Source: Typhlomys cinereus (taxonomy: Eukaryota; Chordata; Mammalia; Rodentia; Platacanthomyidae). From it: DNA of 64,000 nt. The number at the start of each line of letters is the position of its first letter. Position 1 is the stretch's first letter. A program made the position numbers and the translations under genes. Location of the stretch: positions 14,963,688 to 15,027,687 of the forward strand of contig JALPQD010000004.1 in NCBI GenBank assembly GCA_023101885.1, in the 5' to 3' direction. Positions 1 to 10,535 of the stretch are shown here, piece by piece. Under the pieces are notes generated by a model. That model was not told where the DNA came from. It saw only the letters and a program-made list of their open reading frames with translations, and did no database searches.

Positions 1-472
1 AGTCTAACATTATAGGATTATTTTCTCCAGTGGGAAATTTGTTTACTTGAGTATTGCTTCTCATGGATTTGCACTTTGACTTTGGCATTGTCCTTTTAAC
101 TCTTAAAATCTTTCAATTTCACTAAATTGAATTATTTCGCCTGGGGTTCTGGGGGTGGGCAGGGACGGAGCTTACCCAGGTCGCGAGTGGGGCCCGGCTG
201 AGCGGGGTGGGGAAGGGAAGATAGGGGCATCGGTGTGGAGCTATTTAACCCGAGGGGAGCTGGGGCGGGCCCAGGCGCAGGGGGAGGTCCTCTTTGTCTC
301 TTGGCCCTGCGTGTGGCTCCGGCTGGATGGTGGGGTAGGAGCTGGGTCCCTTGGGCTGACCCGGGGGTCTAGTGGGCGGGCAAGGGCGAGGCTTACCTAG
401 GTAGCAGGTGAGGCTTGGCTGGACTGCGCACGTCCAGACCAGCGGAGTGGGGTGGGGAAAGGGAGGAATTGT
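1..472 (-). mobile_element. LINE-1 5' end (5' UTR and ORF1 start), cut by window edge
   Basis: The reverse complement of this stretch matches the 5' end of the L1 at 58.05 kb. A GC- and CpG-rich 5' UTR lies at about 89-470, and the ORF1 start codon is at 88-86. ORF1 then stays open for 29 codons to the window edge and reads almost like the ORF1 start at 58455. The 5' UTR contains two copies of a roughly 240-bp unit: the motif at 441-464 recurs at 201-218. The 5' boundary near 470 is where GC-rich sequence gives way to AT-rich flank. The rest of the element and its TSD lie outside the window, so I cannot say whether it is full length or intact. The apparent open frame at 155-400 on the plus strand is only the complement of this UTR. 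Confidence 0.85.
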
Positions 473-1207
473 TCATATTTTAGTTGTATAATTGGTAGTT
501 TTCTTACAGAAAGTAAGTACTTGACAACAGATAAAAGACACATAGTTTAGCATTCTAAATTTAGGATGAAAGAAAGTAAAATTTTATTGTCATGAATTTG
601 ATAATTTATAAAGTAGATGTGGCAAAACACTTTTTTATTACCCAAATTGGTCAGCTGAGGGATTTTTGATATCAAGGATATATTCAAACCTCAAGTCTTT
701 GAAGTCTAATACAATAGGGAGGAGAGCAATAGAGGAAGAAGATGCTTAGCTTTTTCTATATCTTGCAAGTAGCAATTACCAAGTGAGGACTTAAGATGCA
801 TGATGCAGAGAATAATATACTAGAGTAGAAGCTTCCAAAAGTAAAATTCTTATACCAACAAGTGTAATGACACTGAATATAATTTTTTTGGAAATGAAAT
901 GAGTTAGGAACATGTGAGCTCCACTCTGTTAAAAGTTAGACTGAAGCAATAGAAAACATTTATATGTTCCAACAGACCTGCTTTCAAATCCTACAACCAG
1001 AAAGATGAGCACACTAGACCCTAGAAAATTGATTTCCTAGTAATCTTACTAAGGTATGCCTCACATATGGTACACATTGTAAGTAACTGCATATATCCAT
1101 GTGTACTGCTTTTAGAACTCTGTTAAAGAAAAGCATTCTAAGGTATATAAAGTTAAGGACACACTTAAGTAAAGAGAAAGAGAACTACTTCAGTAACTTT
1201 ATGGGGC
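473..1207. other. unassigned AT-rich sequence
   Basis: I recognise no gene or repeat here. It is AT-rich, has stops in all frames and probably includes old decayed repeat sequence. Confidence 0.5.
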
Positions 1208-1285
1208 AATTTTCCCCATACAAAGAATATTTCCAGTGCCAAGCACATTTAGCTTGGCACTAGAAATATTCCTTAATGGGAAATT
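1208..1285. repeat. long imperfect inverted repeat (hairpin)
   Basis: Arms 1225-1244 and 1252-1271 are inverted copies with 19 of 20 positions paired around a 7-base loop (1245-1251). The one mismatch is C/A on the plus strand and becomes a G-U pair in a minus-strand transcript. Pairing resumes outside it (1208-1219 with about 1276-1285), giving arms near 38 nt with small bulges. The size suits a microRNA precursor or a palindromic DNA-transposon remnant. The sequence alone does not decide between them. Confidence 0.8.
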
Positions 1286-1389
1286 ACAATTAATTCTGAG
1301 GAGTACTATTTTTACTTTTCCTATGGTCAAGGAATGACAATTTGTTTAGCAAAATGATTTAAAATATGCCACTGTAATACCTGTAGAAA

Positions 1390-1470
1390 GGATTGGAATG
1401 TAATTTAGTGGTAGTCTATGTAACTGCCATTCAAACATGAGTTCAATTTAGTTTCAACACCTAACACTAA
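1390..1470 (+). mobile_element. possible ID-like SINE fragment
   Basis: The order of a degenerate tRNA-like head, with 'tttagtggtag' followed by 'gagttcaattt', resembles a decayed ID-type tRNA-derived SINE. It is short and diverged. Confidence 0.3.
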
Positions 1471-2343
1471 AGAAAATGACAACAGCACTACTTGCTAATC
1501 AAGAAAAGTGCTTTTATTTCAGTATCTTTTTAAAGGAAATCCTATTTTAGCATTAAAAAGGACAGAAATTGGAATATATTTTCATTTTAATCATTTTTTA
1601 GTTAAAATTAAAATATGAAAAAGATTTGCCATTGCACTAGCTTTTTCTAATTAAAGAAGCATATCATGGAAGAATTATTCTTGTCTCTTTTTATGTTTTG
1701 TATGTCTCTCAAAGATGAATCCTGATGAATTGCCAGATGCAAGTCTGAAACTTGAATTCACAGACTATAGTTCTTCACTCCAGTCAAATGCCACAGACAA
1801 GAATATCAACAAATCAAAGTTAATATGTTATTGAAACTGACAATTACCAAAAGCAATTTAGCTTTAAAAAACCTTGACATGTTCAAAGATGAGAAACTTG
1901 ATGTTTCTTTGTTATTTAAAAATTATTTTTGATCACTTAATAGAAGAGAGAGCTAAACTTAGGAAAGCCAAACAGGAATAGACTTTATTTCATTTTATTT
2001 TAAACTCTGAGGAAATAATACCATTTTAAGGTGAATTAAAATGTATTCCAATGAGTCAGGAACATTAGGAAAAAGTATAAGGCATTTGCTATATTATAAG
2101 TGCTCATACAATGTAACTCAAAACTTTATAAATTAAAAAATACTATTTTCAAGGACTTTAATTTCATCACTATAAATAACTAATGTTCTCATGTAAATGA
2201 AAGGATTATTTTTGTTTCCTATTTTCAAGGACTGAAATTAAGCTCACAATTTTATCAATCACTTAATACTTTATAAGTTCACCACCCAGTTCATAACTTA
2301 TAATATATCGTAGTCATACAAATGTTTCATTAAATTCAGTTTA
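1471..2343. other. unassigned AT-rich sequence with a 39-codon ORF
   Basis: No repeat family is recognised. A 39-codon frame at 1715-1834 follows a pyrimidine-rich 'tctctcaaag' and looks less low-complexity than its surroundings, but nothing else supports it as a gene or exon. Confidence 0.4.
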
Positions 2344-3097
2344 TGTTGAGAGTTTGTATATTGCTGAATCCCTGCCGGGCCAGCCGGGGAAAAGGGGAAA
2401 ATGTGGGGCCTTGGGGCTCAAGGCAAGGGGGCGAACAGGCACAGGATCACCACCCAGACCCTGAGAGTCAGGCAAGAAGAAGCAGGCAGAGGACGAGTCG
2501 GCTGTAGATTTATTTATTTCAGGAAGTGCTTGAGTTTTTATAGGATCAGGGGTCCAATCAGGTGTTGCCACCTCTCCACTTGGGGGGAGTGGGAGAGCAG
2601 CACACCAATCATTTAGCTGTATACTAGGTGTCCATTGCAGAGGCAGGTTAGATGGCTGCTTCCCATTGGTTATTCATCCCTCCACCTGTATGGTTCCTTT
2701 ATTGGGATATGACATGGCATGTCCATACTTGTCCGGGCTTGTCTATAACCATACCTCCTGGGAGCGGGGCTGGGGCCTCCCTGATGGTGCCACAGTTTTT
2801 TTTTTTTTATTATTATTATTATTTATTCAACTGTGTGTATGTGTGCACGCACGCGTGTCTGTGTATGTGTGTGTCTGTGTATGTGTAGAACCACGGACGA
2901 ATTCGCGAACCACCATGGACGCCTCCACCTCCTTCTGCCCTGGGATTCACAGGCTCCGCCCTACCAGGACCAGAAGCGCAGGCCGCCCCCGCTTCCGTCT
3001 GGCGTCTATACGTGGGATCTGGGATCCGAACTCAGGACCTTCCGCCTGCAAGGCGGAGGCTTAACTCCTGAGCCACTTCTCCAGCCCCGGTGCCACA
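2344..3097 (-). mobile_element. solo ERV LTR, reverse strand, split by a SINE
   Basis: Read on the minus strand this is a typical retroviral LTR with TG and CA ends. Inverted CCAAT-type boxes are followed by a TATA box at 2542-2535 and an AATAAA-type signal at about 2519-2508, with a GC- and CT-rich U5-like end. About 450 bp belong to the LTR. The remainder is the SINE at 2796-3088 plus its duplicated target. I see no internal retroviral sequence on either side, so it is a solo LTR. The flanks (agttta and gttgta) do not form a clear TSD. The family (ERV1 or ERV2 type) is not identified. Confidence 0.75.
2796..3088 (-). mobile_element. young tRNA-derived SINE with internal CA repeat
   Basis: In sense (minus) orientation the head has a tRNA-like pol III promoter: box A at 'tggctcaggag' and a box B-like 'agttcggatcc'. 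A unique body of about 150 bp follows, then a degenerate CA repeat and an A-rich AATAAATAATAAT tail. The 10-bp TSD ggtgccacag flanks it (2786-2795 and 3089-3098). Closely similar copies lie at 50409-50698 and 53651-53959. It interrupts the ERV LTR and is therefore younger than it. Confidence 0.9.
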
Positions 3098-3322
3098 GTT
3101 GTAAGCAACATTTTCCACTAAAATTAGTCTGGGAAGTAATTTTTTTCCACTTTATCCATTAAAATTTAATATAAAAATAAATTTATGTGTCTTCTCACCC
3201 CTACAAACTCCCACCACTATTTTCTTCCAAATTCTATTCTCAATTTCAGATTTTTCCCTCCTGCATCCTGGTCCCCTTGCATGTGTGATAACTGCTGTTA
3301 CAGTTTGCAAACATGGTGGTTG

Positions 3323-3577
3323 ATAAATCTTTACTTGCCAGACCAGCATATCTGGCCAAGTATACAAGGATACCAAGTCACTCAAACAGCTTTTTGTATT
3401 TTATTCACCTGTTCAGCATGTAGTCCCACCCACCATAGGCTGGGTCTGCCCTGTCAACTAGACAATCTCCTTTAGGCTCTTTCTGGACTTAATTCAACTA
3501 CCAATTGTCTACAAATGTGCCCAAAGTTTGAACCTTCAGCCATCAAGTTGACACTTGTATATAACCATGACAACTAC
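3323..3577 (-). mobile_element. ORR1-like LTR fragment
   Basis: The stretch aligns by eye with 33738-33971 inside the complete solo LTR at 33548, including 'ttacttgccagacc' and 'caagttgacac', and ends at 'ataaccatgaca'. The other part of that LTR is missing here. Confidence 0.75.
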
Positions 3578-3939
3578 ACTGCATGTATGAGAGGCCTATA
3601 CTGTCAAGTGCCCAGGCAGCCATTGTGTCACAGGGGAATGTTGTTAGGTCAGGTATTGCTAGGTCTAAACCTGGATGCCTTAAGCTCCTGGGTGGGGCAG
3701 CTCTGTTGTATCCAGGGTATAGCAGCTGGCAGTGCTACCATACACCTCTTCGACAAGTTCCCTAAGCCTTATAGTGGGGGTGATTCTAATGCCCTATTTA
3801 GGACTGAGCCCTCCAGAGTTTCATGTGCTGTGCATTCTGGTAGTTGTGATTTTCTGCATTACATATCTTCCATTGCAACAGGATACATCTAGGTTAAGTG
3901 CTTAGAACTTCTATTATAGAAGACAATGTATATAAATGG

Positions 3940-4033
3940 CTGAGAGAGACAATCCTTACTTGCCAGACAGCATATCTGGCCAAGCATACACAAGGACACC
4001 AACTTCCTCAAACAGCTCTCTTTATTTTATTCA
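3940..4033 (-). mobile_element. second ORR1-like LTR fragment
   Basis: This short piece repeats the same LTR segment as 3340-3420 ('gacaatccttacttgcc'). The two fragments overlap in LTR coordinates, so they are either two insertions or a local duplication. Confidence 0.65.
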
Positions 4034-5144
4034 GACAAGTGAATAATGAGAAGTGTTTAGGTGGAAGTTAACTATCAAATGTTGATATTTTACACTAAGA
4101 TATTTGTTCCCATCTAGGCCTTCCATAAGTATTTGGGTGGGATTTTAGTACCAGGTTTATGTACCATATACATACATGGACCTTCAAAAGCAATCATAGA
4201 GCATTTTGTTATCCTAGTACATTACAAACCACTACTACACCACTAGATTCCTCCTATCAGGGTTTTTGTTATTATAGCTTGCAATATTCATAGGTATGTG
4301 AAGCCATCAATCTTTCATTGCAGATGGCAAGCATTTTTTCCCCACCCCATTTCCCTCTTATCCTTTATACACACTATCCCTACTTCCATAACATTTAAAG
4401 TTTTCTTCCATCATTTCATTTTTCACATGCTTTGCCTCCACTCTTTATTGATCTACTCCAAATCCCCTGACCCTTCCATTTAAGTTCTTTTATACTTCAA
4501 TAAAAGATTCCATTTGGATATAATATTCTGAAGTTTCAATACTATAATATGCTTGTTAGGAAGAATACACAGTATCTGTCTTTAGGCATCTGATATTCCT
4601 TGCTCACAATAATTTATTCAAATTGAATACATTTACCAGCAAATTTCAATGATCTATTTTTCTTGACAGCTAAACAGTATTCCATTGTATACATGTACTA
4701 TATTTTCTTTATTCATCTGCTGTTGGACATCTAGATTGATTCCTGAAGTGAACATAGATGTTACAAGTGTTACTTTATTAAAATGTAGCATATTTGGGAA
4801 AATTCCCAAAAATGATTTAGTTGGGTCATAAATAAATTCAAATTTAAGCTTTTTGAGGAACCTAGATATTGATCTCAAAAGAGGCTACACAAGTTTGCTT
4901 TCTCACCAACAATGAATAAAGATTCTCTTGTTAGAACATCCTCTCCAGTATTTGTTGTTATTTGAGTTTTTATTTTAGCCACTCTGAATGGGGTAAGATG
5001 ATATATCAGAATGGTTTCAATTTGCATTTCCTAGGAATGTAGAATATTTTTTAAGAGTTTTGAATTTTGTCATGTGAAAAAAGTCTTTTCAATTTCAAAG
5101 TCCATATTTTAATTGGATTGTGTACTTCCTGGATTTTTAATTTT

Positions 5145-5724
5145 TTTATTATTATTTCAGCTCATACAAACTTAATAGGTACAGCAGCTCCCTCCCTCCC
5201 TCCCCCCCCTACCCCCTGCTCCCCCTCCCCACTCCCTCCCTTCCCATCCCCCAGTGCCTCCCGCCCCAATTCCCAGAGAGTCCTTTCTTGTACATGCCTG
5301 ATTTTCCTCTGGGCCCTCCTCTCCGATGATGTACAAGGACACAGTGGCCTTTCCCTGAACCCTTTCCTGTGTTCCCCTTAGGTATAGGAACACTACTGTG
5401 GCTGCCAATCCCTTGCCTCCAAGGATCTTGGTGCCTTTAGCAGATGCTAGACTTTGTGCGGTCAATAGTGTGTTGGACAATGCGCAGGGCATGTAAAATC
5501 CAATTATGATTGCTTCAGCCCTAACTTGTATGGAGTATCTTACATATCATTGCTCCTCCCATCCTTTTGCTCTTACACTCTTACCGCCCCCTCTTTCTCA
5601 AATTTCCCTGAGCTTCAGGATGGGGAGAGATTAAGCTGGCCTATTTCTAGGTGGTTGATATAGAGTTTCTGAAGTTCTGGATTGTGGTTTGTTGATTTTC
5701 CTTTGCAGTTTTGCTGCTCCTGCA
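5145..5724 (-). mobile_element. 5'-truncated LINE-1 (3' UTR only)
   Basis: Read on the minus strand this is the 3' UTR of the younger L1 family, from the 'gcaggagcagcaaaact' region through the G-rich purine tract (5175-5290 as C-rich plus strand) to an A-rich tail. Flanking 12-mers at 5133-5144 and 5725-5736 match at 11 of 12 positions and form the TSD. It sits inside the old antisense L1, whose sequence resumes on each side. Confidence 0.88.
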
Positions 5725-6554
5725 ATTTTGAATTTTGGTATACACTGGATACTAACACTATCAGATATATGGTTAGCTAAGATTTTCTCCCATTCATTGA
5801 GTCTATTTATTCTTTATTAAAAATTTATCTCACACATAGAAACTTTTTTAATTTCATGAAATCTAACTTACTGATTGTTAACTTCATTTTCTTCTCAAAT
5901 GTGGTTCTCTTCAGAAAATATGTACACAGACAAAGCAGTTCAATTGTACCCCCCACTATTTATTCAGTAAATTTCATGAAACTCTGGCTCAACATTGAGA
6001 TATTTGATTCATTTAAAATAAATTTTCATATAGAAAGGTAAGGGTCCATTTTTGGTCTTTACATCAAAAATAAGTTGTGAAAATTGATGAGTTATATCTA
6101 GCTCCAAATTCTAATCAGTTGGTCAAATATATCTTTTTTTGTTCAAGTACTATGATGTGATTATTTGAATGGAAATCTTGTGGGTAATATCTCTAACAGT
6201 TTTGCTTGAGACATTTTCCCTATCATAGGTCTTTTGTGCTTCCGTATTGATTTTTATATTGTTTCCAAAATTACTGTGAAGAATTGCATGGAAACTTTGA
6301 TTTTGAGTTGAGTTGATATCATGTATTGCCTTTGATAGAAGGATTCTTTCACAATGTTTATCATGAACATAGGATGTCTTTTCCCCTTCTGGTATCTTCT
6401 ATAAATTCTTTCTTTGGTGTTTTAAAGTTTTCATTGTACAGATAATTTGCATTCTTGATGAGGATTATTTCAAGACATTTCATTGTTTTGAGGTATGGTA
6501 AATGTGATTGTACATCTCTGTCATTAATCTCTTTTGTACTTCTTGGTATATAGG

Positions 6555-6912
6555 TGTTATGGCTTGAAATGTGCCCCCCCCCAGTCTCATGTGTTTGGCA
6601 AGGTTATGGAACCTTGAGAGATGGAGCCTTGCTGGAAGAAGGCAGTCTCAAGGGGTGGGCCTTGAGGTGGATTAATCCCACCCTACCTCTTGGAGAAGTC
6701 TGCCTTTGCAGCAAACAGTCTGGCAGCTCTCAGCTTCCAAGATGTCTGCAGGGACTTAGCCTCCTCCAGCTTTGGCCAGCCAACCATGTAGCCTCTGCCA
6801 TGAGAATCAGTGCCTCCCCTCTGGAACCATAAGCTGAATAAATCTCCCTTTCTCCTTAAGTTGCTTGACTTTGAGTGTTCTCTCACAGCCATAGTTAAGA
6901 GTAACCTTTAAG
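6555..6912 (+). mobile_element. MT-like MaLR solo LTR
   Basis: This 358-bp element starts 'tgttatggcttgaaatg' and carries the MT-type signature 'gctgaataaatc' (AATAAA) followed by 'ttaagttgctt' and a 'cacagccatag' end region. The 5-bp TSD atagg is present at 6550-6554 and 6913-6917. The copy at 43347-43704 has the same length. The 3' terminus is mutated from CA. It lies in the old L1. Confidence 0.88.
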
Positions 6913-7898
6913 ATAGGAAAGACACTGACTTGGAAATTCATTTTGTACATAAACACTCTGCTGAACATGTTTATTAGCTCAAACAGTTTCCTAGTAGACT
7001 TTTAGTGTCTCAGCTATAGGATCAGAACTTTGAAAATAGGAACTCCTTGACTTCTTCCTTTTCTATTTAAATCCCTTTTATTTCCCACTCTTGTCATATG
7101 ACTATAGCAAAAATTCCAAACACAATATTAAATAAATATAATAAGAATAGAATGCCTTATCTAACTCTAGAGTTGGAATGCTCCAAGTTTTCAACAATTT
7201 AGGATATTTTTAGTGTATTTTGTTGTATATGACTTTTTTATTAACATATGTTCTTTTCATGCATGTTATCACCAGGACCTTTTGATAAGGGGATGCTGAA
7301 TTTTCTCAAAAGTTTTTTTCTGTATCTTTTGACAAGATCATGTGATTTTTGTTTTTGGGTCTGAACGTATGGTGAATTCATTTCATTGATTAATTTATAT
7401 TGAGCTAGCCTTGTGTTTCTGGAACATACTAGGTTATAGTGAACAGCTTTTCATATGTTTATCAATGAGATTAACTTTTACTTTATTTTTTGTTGTATTT
7501 TTATTTATTTATTTATTTTTGTATCTCAGTAATTCGGGCTTCAGAGTAGACACAGTGACATCTTCCTGTATTTTCTATTTCATGGAGAAATTTGAGGATT
7601 AGTGGTATTAGTTGTTCTTTATATTCCTAGTCGAATTTTGCTTTATTTGGCTGGGATATTTCAATTACACCTTTAATTTTGTTGCTTCCCACAGGAAAAT
7701 TAAAGTCATCCAATTTATATTGCTTCAATATTGTTAATTATAGAAATTGATCCATTTTTCCTTCTGATTGTCAAATTTAGTGGAATATGAATTTTTAACA
7801 TATAACCTTATGATTCTCTGAATTTTCACATTATTTAGTGTAATAACTTAATTTTTTAATAATTTCATTAAATTAGGGCTTCTTTCATTTGTTTTTTT

Positions 7899-9945
7899 AG
7901 AGGAAAAGAATATTTATTGTAATACATATTCATTAATCAAGGACACAAACCAAAACTTAGACTACTAAAATGGATCATAATGTTGACAATGAAGTCATAT
8001 TAATGTGGCAAGGAAATTCTAGCTAACATTAATTAAGGCAAGTTCCATTAAATTCCTAAGGAATGCTGACAATAAATTCATATTAACTTGGTAAGAAAAT
8101 TCTAGCTAATGTTAATCAAGGTACGTTCCATTAAATTCCTAAGAAAAATACCACAATTCTGACACCATTAAAGTGATACTAACAACCTTTCAACCAATAA
8201 AAGGAACTTGTACAAAGATCAGTATAAATGTCTAGGTCTGGAGACAAAAAAAATTATATGCTGAAATCAAGTGTGTCACAAAATATACATAATGTTTTAA
8301 GTCTTGGAGACTTAAACACTCAAAGCCAAAGAGCTTATGACCACCAAGAAACTCCAATGATAGGTTCCATATAATGACCAGCACATTAAATTACATAACA
8401 TAGCTCTCTTGCCTGTCAGCAGAACAGAAACTAATGAAACATTTTCCCTTGTTGGTACAGATTATTCAACCAAACCAGATAATCCTGGTTGGTAAGAAAC
8501 ACTTTCAGTTCAGGGAAATGCCACTGGGTCCTTGTACATCATCAGAGAGGAGGACCAGAGGAGAGTCTGGCATGCACATTAAATGATTCTCCGGGGATTG
8601 GGGGGGAGGCACTGAGGGATGGGCAGGGAGGGGTGAGGGGAGGGGGAGCAGGGGGGTCGGGGGAGGAGGAGGGAGGGAACCATTGTACCTATTAAACTTG
8701 TATGAGCGGAAATAATAATAAAAATGTAAAAAAATAAAACCCTTTCAGAGGCAGACTTCCTGTCACTCTACATCATTAACACATTCAGAGGGGTTTGATG
8801 GCCATCAACAACACTGTAGCAAAATAGCAAATTCACAGCACTTTTCAAAGGCCCCACACTGAGAAAAACAAAAATGGAGAAAAGCACAATATGATTATTT
8901 CATTTCAAATTTACTAGTTCTTCCAGTGTTTGAGATGTAGGTGGTTCAAGAACAGGACAGAAAGTGGACTTAGAACATAGTACACAATATCTTCATCAAA
9001 TCGGTCTATTGGTGCAGTTTTCCAGCCTACTGGTTAATATGTTGTCAGTACTCCATCCAGGCGATATTTATTTCCCAAGGGAACCTTAACATTGGAGAGT
9101 AATAAGCCCGTGCATATGTTGGTTATACTATTTCATACTGGTTATTTGTTATGGCACGAGGGAGGCAGTAAGTGAGAGAGATAACTGAAAGCAAGACACT
9201 CCAAAGGAAATTCCAGCAGTAACTCCCATTTCCGACTCAATAATTGTCATCACCTTTACAAAACAACCTTCTTCATTTACTTTATCCGCATCTCTCTCTG
9301 GAGAACAGCCTTCAAGTTTACAGCAACTCTTAGGAAATCCAACTTCTAAGTAATCATTTGTACCTTTCCAATCTCTATAATTGGTGACACCACATCAATG
9401 CAACGTTTGTTGGATCTTATCTACCGCTTCACTTCTATAATCTCCAGTAGAGTTGTACTGTTCCAATGCATTTTCATAGTTGTTCTTAAAGCTCTTCTTA
9501 ATCTCATGTCTGAAAACAAATCCTACAATGGCAGCAACTAGTTCGACCAAAAAAATGAGTGTCAAAAACATAGCAAACAATTTTATCATCCATGCAGAAG
9601 CTCGACAAGTTGCAAAACAGCCAAAGGTACTCAAAAGAATAATGACAGTACCTGTGCCAATTAGCACAAAGGGAACATTGGTGGCCTTCTCATTTAAGAG
9701 GGAAAAATAATTTTCCAGGCTCACCTTGCCCCAAATGCCAACGGCCAGAAGGATAATGCCGGTGATCCAAAAGATGAACATGTAGATCAAAGGAACGCTC
9801 TTGAAACAAGTAATCACCAGTTTAGTCTGCAGTCTCTAAGATGGGAAAGCCATGACTCGCCCGAAACCCCGCGCCTCCGTACCGGGCGATCTAAAAGCCA
9901 GCGAGGCGGGGAGGCCCTGAGTTTCCCTGGAAACTGCCCAGAACT
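7899..9945 (-). pseudogene. TSPAN6: processed pseudogene of tetraspanin-6 (TSPAN6)
   Basis: Intronless reverse-strand copy of a TSPAN6 mRNA. The 5' UTR is about 9945-9854, the coding-equivalent region 9853-9123, and the 3' UTR 9122-7899, with AATAAA at 7918-7913 just before an A-tract. TSPAN6 encodes a four-pass membrane tetraspanin. The first transmembrane segments, the small loop and the 'VGIWGKVSLENYF' stretch read clearly. A stop (TAG) replaces codon 6. A second stop at 9397-9395 replaces the first Cys of the CCG motif in the large extracellular loop. The end of TM4 is frameshifted, with a net loss of about 7 nt against a 245-codon parent, yet the 'NNQYEIV' C-terminus is still readable in another frame. 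A 16-bp TSD (7883-7898 and 9946-9961) brackets it, so L1 machinery made it. The longest remaining frame (9817-9395) starts at GTG and is not likely to be expressed. A truncated L1 at 8509-8736 lies within the 3' UTR. Confidence 0.95.
8509..8736 (+). mobile_element. short 5'-truncated LINE-1 inside the TSPAN6 retrocopy
   Basis: The last 230 bp of the younger L1 3' UTR: 'catcagagaggaggacc', a dense G-run tract at 8598-8680, then 'cttgtatgagcgg' and an A-rich tail. The 12-bp flanks 8497-8508 and 8737-8748 match except at one position, forming the TSD. It splits the 3' UTR of the pseudogene and so postdates it. Confidence 0.9.
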
Positions 9946-10289
9946 TTTCATTTGTTTTTTTGTTAATTTAGCTAAGAGTCCTTAAATTTGTTTTTCTTTT
10001 CAAAAAACCAACTTTGTCTCATTCAATCTTTGTATTGTTCTTTGTTTACATTTCAATAATTTTATCTCTGATATTGTTTATTTCTATCTAGATACTGCTC
10101 TTGGGACTGGTTTGTTTTTATAATTTTCAACATGTAAATTAATGTTGCTAAGTTATTTACGTGTAATACTTCTATTTTTTGTTGTAGCCTTAATGCACTA
10201 TAAACTTTCTTCTTAGTGTGCCCTTCATTATATCCCATAATTTTGGTAAATTTTGTTTTCATTACAACTAATTCTAGAATTTTTGGAGA

Positions 10290-10535
10290 GGAGCGATATG
10301 AGTATGTGTGTATATGTATGTATGTGTGTGTGCCTGTGTTTTGCTCTGTGTAGATATTGGCACTTGAGTGTTCATGCCTGTGGAAGATGAGGGTGACCTT
10401 AGTAATCATCCTAATTTTTAAACTTTTTTCTACCTTTCCATTGCTTTACTCTGGAGTTGCCAGACCATGCCCATTTCTGGGAGTTTTTATATGGAATCTG
10501 GCATCCAGGCTCAGGTACTTGTGCTGTGTGAGTTT
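10290..10535 (-). mobile_element. old copy of the CA-repeat tRNA-SINE
   Basis: A TG-repeat start (antisense of the CA repeat) is followed by 'gggtgaccttagtaatcatcct', which matches the body seen at 54560-54600, and ends near a decayed tRNA-like head. It is diverged. Confidence 0.55.

Noticed and set aside
155..400. Gly/Arg-rich ORF and CpG-rich patch as a gene or CpG-island promoter
   Set aside because: It is the complement of an L1 5' UTR that matches 58059-58390; no host exon follows.
2666..3064. 132-codon ORF
   Set aside because: It runs across the ERV LTR end and the SINE. Similar frames occur in the other SINE copies at 50.4 and 53.7 kb.
3040..3088. tRNA gene on the minus strand
   Set aside because: The tRNA-like promoter is the head of a SINE present in several copies; no cloverleaf with a proper acceptor stem is seen.
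9395..9817. A functional tetraspanin gene
   Set aside because: It has no introns, a 16-bp TSD, a stop at codon 6, a stop at the CCG motif and a C-terminal frameshift. The open stretch begins at GTG, not ATG.
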